Shown: one piece after another, positions 7,446-8,695 of the stretch
Layout: every line of letters begins with the position of its first letter
Position numbering within the stretch: the stretch's first letter is position 1
From: Planctomycetaceae bacterium
GTDB lineage: Bacteria > Planctomycetota > Planctomycetia > Pirellulales > Pirellulaceae
Assembly: GCA_018658605.1 (NCBI GenBank)
Contig: JABHUV010000254.1
Coordinates: 1 to 8,695, forward strand
Length of the DNA stretch: 8,695 nucleotides
Direction: 5' to 3'
Notes under the pieces: generated by a model
What the model was told of the DNA's origin: nothing
The model's database searches: none
The model's input: only the letters and a program-made list of their open reading frames with translations
Translations under genes and position numbers: made by a program

Positions 7446-8585
7446 TTAGCGGGCCTTAAACGCGGCAATACTGTCGTAAAACTGCTGGAACAAGTAGCGA
7501 CTGTCGTGTGGCCCCGCAGATGACTCGGGGTGATATTGCACACTAAACGCTGGGTATTGCTTGTGTCGAATCCCTGCAATTGTATTGTCATTTAAATTAC
7601 GATGAGTGATTACTAGATGCTCTGGTAGAGTATCTTCTGCGACGGCAAAACCATGGTTTTGTGCAGTGATTTCGATAATGTCGTTATCGATGTTTTGTAC
7701 GGGTTGGTTGGCTCCACGATGCCCAAATTTGAGCTTGAACGTTGTTGCACCACAAGCGAGTGCCAAGAGTTGATGCCCTAAGCAGATACCAAAGACTGGG
7801 ACTTGGCTGATTAATGCACCAATTGTCTTGATGGCATAGTCGACCGGTTCAGGATCCCCAGGACCGTTGGAGAGAAAGACTCCATCAGGCTTGAGCTCCA
7901 TGATTTCTTCGGCGGTTGCTGTTCCAGGAACGATTGTCACCGTGCAGCCCATATCCTTTAGATGGCGAGCGATATTCCATTTCATACCAAAATCCATAGC
8001 AACGATATGATAAGATTCTTCACCACCAGGCGTTGTTTCACGTGGCAAACGAGCCCATTCACTTAGTGTCTGATCCCATTGCTGTTGCGATTGTTCCGGC
8101 AGGACTTCTTTGACAAGGTCACGTCCGACGAGTCCCGGCGAGGCTTTTGCTTTTTCGACCAAACTTGCGTCATCTAGATCTTCGGTCGAAAGAATTCCTT
8201 TCATCGCACCCTGGGTTCGAATGCGCCGTACAAGTGCGCGAGTATCAATGCCCGCGAGCGCAATAATATTATTTTCTTTTAGGTAATCGCTGAGTGTACC
8301 GTCGGATCGAAAGTTACTTGCAATACGGCTATTTTCGCGGACGATGAATCCGGATAATTGCGGTTTACCACTTTCGACATCATCTGAGTTGACACCATAG
8401 TTGCCGATTTCGGGATATGTCATCGTTACGATCTGGCCACAGTAGCTGGGATCGGTGAGAATTTCCTGATATCCGGTCATGGATGTGTTAAAGACACCCT
8501 CGCCGTCAATTTCACCGGTAGATCCAAACGACTCACCTGTAAATACAGTTCCATCTTCGAGTGCCAGCTTTGCAGTCTGTGTCAT
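7446..8585 (-). CDS. carA: Carbamoyl-phosphate synthase small (glutaminase) subunit
   Basis: The protein is complete at 379 residues, close to the usual length of 370-385. It hydrolyses glutamine and passes ammonia to CarB, which makes carbamoyl phosphate for pyrimidine and arginine synthesis in the cytoplasm. The N-terminal CarA domain (about 1-150) has LEDGTVFTGESFG (9-21), GEGVFNTSMTGYQEILTDPS (28-47) and GIDTRALVRRIR (112-123). The C-terminal class I glutamine amidotransferase domain has SNGPGDP (239-245), the nucleophile C268 in GICLGHQ, KFGHRGANQPV (286-296) and the His/Glu pair H352/E354 in QYHPESSAGPHDS. All key residues are present. The ATG at 8585 has only a weak GGA 6 nt upstream, but the protein start is typical for the family. 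A good promoter lies about 40 nt upstream. carB is not next to it: an unknown membrane protein gene follows, so carA and carB are unlinked or separated here. Confidence 0.97.
   Translation of the reverse strand: MTQTAKLALEDGTVFTGESFGSTGEIDGEGVFNTSMTGYQEILTDPSYCGQIVTMTYPEIGNYGVNSDDVESGKPQLSGFIVRENSRIASNFRSDGTLSDYLKENNIIALAGIDTRALVRRIRTQGAMKGILSTEDLDDASLVEKAKASPGLVGRDLVKEVLPEQSQQQWDQTLSEWARLPRETTPGGEESYHIVAMDFGMKWNIARHLKDMGCTVTIVPGTATAEEIMELKPDGVFLSNGPGDPEPVDYAIKTIGALISQVPVFGICLGHQLLALACGATTFKLKFGHRGANQPVQNIDNDIIEITAQNHGFAVAEDTLPEHLVITHRNLNDNTIAGIRHKQYPAFSVQYHPESSAGPHDSRYLFQQFYDSIAAFKAR
8034..8049. promoter_or_regulatory. parS-like sequence inside carA (candidate ParB-binding site)
   Basis: TGTTTCACGTGGCAAA matches 13 of 16 bases of the bacterial parS consensus TGTTTCACGTGAAACA. 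The first 11 bases, including the whole left arm and the central CACGTG, are perfect; the right arm has three mismatches. It lies in carA codons for RETT, about 7 kb from parB. Known strong parS sites usually have no more than one or two mismatches, so this may be a weak or decayed site, or chance. Confidence 0.25.
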
Positions 8586-8624
8586 GATCTGTCCACTATC
8601 ATTTCAAAAAAACTGATTGATGCC

Positions 8625-8647
8625 TCTGCCATCATAATAATGCCAGA
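8625..8647. repeat. Imperfect inverted repeat over the carA -10 region (possible operator)
   Basis: TCTGCCAT (8625-8632) and ATGCCAGA (8640-8647) are inverted copies with 7 of 8 pairs matching (C8629/C8643 mismatched), separated by 7 nt. The repeat covers the start point, the -10 box and part of the spacer of the proposed carA promoter, where a repressor would act. I cannot assign a regulator; it does not clearly match an ArgR or PurR box. Confidence 0.3.
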
Positions 8648-8659
8648 GAATTGTTTCAA
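8631..8659 (-). promoter_or_regulatory. Sigma-70-type promoter of carA and probably the following two genes
   Basis: On the minus strand TTGAAA (8659-8654, 5 of 6 consensus) is followed after exactly 17 nt by TATGAT (8636-8631, 5 of 6). Transcription would start near 8625, giving a leader of about 40 nt that contains a run of seven T (8612-8606). It is the best promoter-like sequence in the window. Confidence 0.65.
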
Positions 8660-8695
8660 ACCTGAGTGCTGCTCAAGGTGACAGGCCGAAGTTCC

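Noticed and set aside
6926..7459. Plus-strand open frame of 177 codons opposite the small membrane protein
   Set aside because: It is the longer frame, but its composition is shadow-like and it runs into the end of carA; the minus frame gives three clean helices in operon position with carA.

Overview
The window looks like ordinary chromosomal DNA of a planctomycete, probably of the Pirellula/Rhodopirellula group. The main reason is the 1172-residue secreted protein that joins a Pirellula/Verrucomicrobium-type 'membrane-bound dehydrogenase' propeller, a helical-repeat region and a C-terminal CxxCH haem domain, an architecture largely confined to the Planctomycetes-Verrucomicrobia group. Weak or absent Shine-Dalgarno sequences before most genes, moderate G+C and a short unknown exported protein fit this. 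The assignment is inference from protein architecture and was not tested by a search.

Layout, left to right. (1) 1-1045, plus strand: the last 25 codons of parA overlap the GTG start of a complete parB, so this is the chromosome-partitioning parAB operon. (2) 1118-1282, plus strand: a self-contained tRNA-Pro(TGG) unit with a plausible promoter, a 75-nt tRNA lacking an encoded CCA, and a very strong rho-independent terminator. (3) 1314-1736, minus strand: a small exported protein of unknown function. (4) 1949-5467, plus strand: the large multidomain c-type cytochrome, divergent from (3) across about 200 nt. (5) 8585 down to 5539, minus strand: carA (small subunit of carbamoyl-phosphate synthase), then a small three-helix membrane protein with a very basic N-terminus, then an AlaC-type aminotransferase. 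They are probably co-transcribed, at least carA with the membrane protein (44-nt gap), from a good sigma-70-like promoter at 8631-8659. The cytochrome and aminotransferase genes converge, with about 70 nt between their stops and no convincing terminator hairpin.

Functionally, parAB handles chromosome segregation and carA and alaC are core nitrogen metabolism (glutamine to carbamoyl phosphate; alanine-pyruvate-glutamate exchange). The cytochrome probably takes part in periplasmic oxidation of an unknown, perhaps sugar-derived, substrate. carB does not follow carA here. No mobile element, CRISPR array, phage gene or defence system is visible. No gap between genes exceeds 300 bases; the largest (about 1737-1948) holds only a possible minus-strand promoter.

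I do not see a clear new multi-gene system. The points most worth a second look are a 13/16 match to the parS consensus inside carA, the unknown membrane protein between carA and alaC, the divergent exported-protein/cytochrome pair, and an imperfect inverted repeat overlapping the carA promoter.
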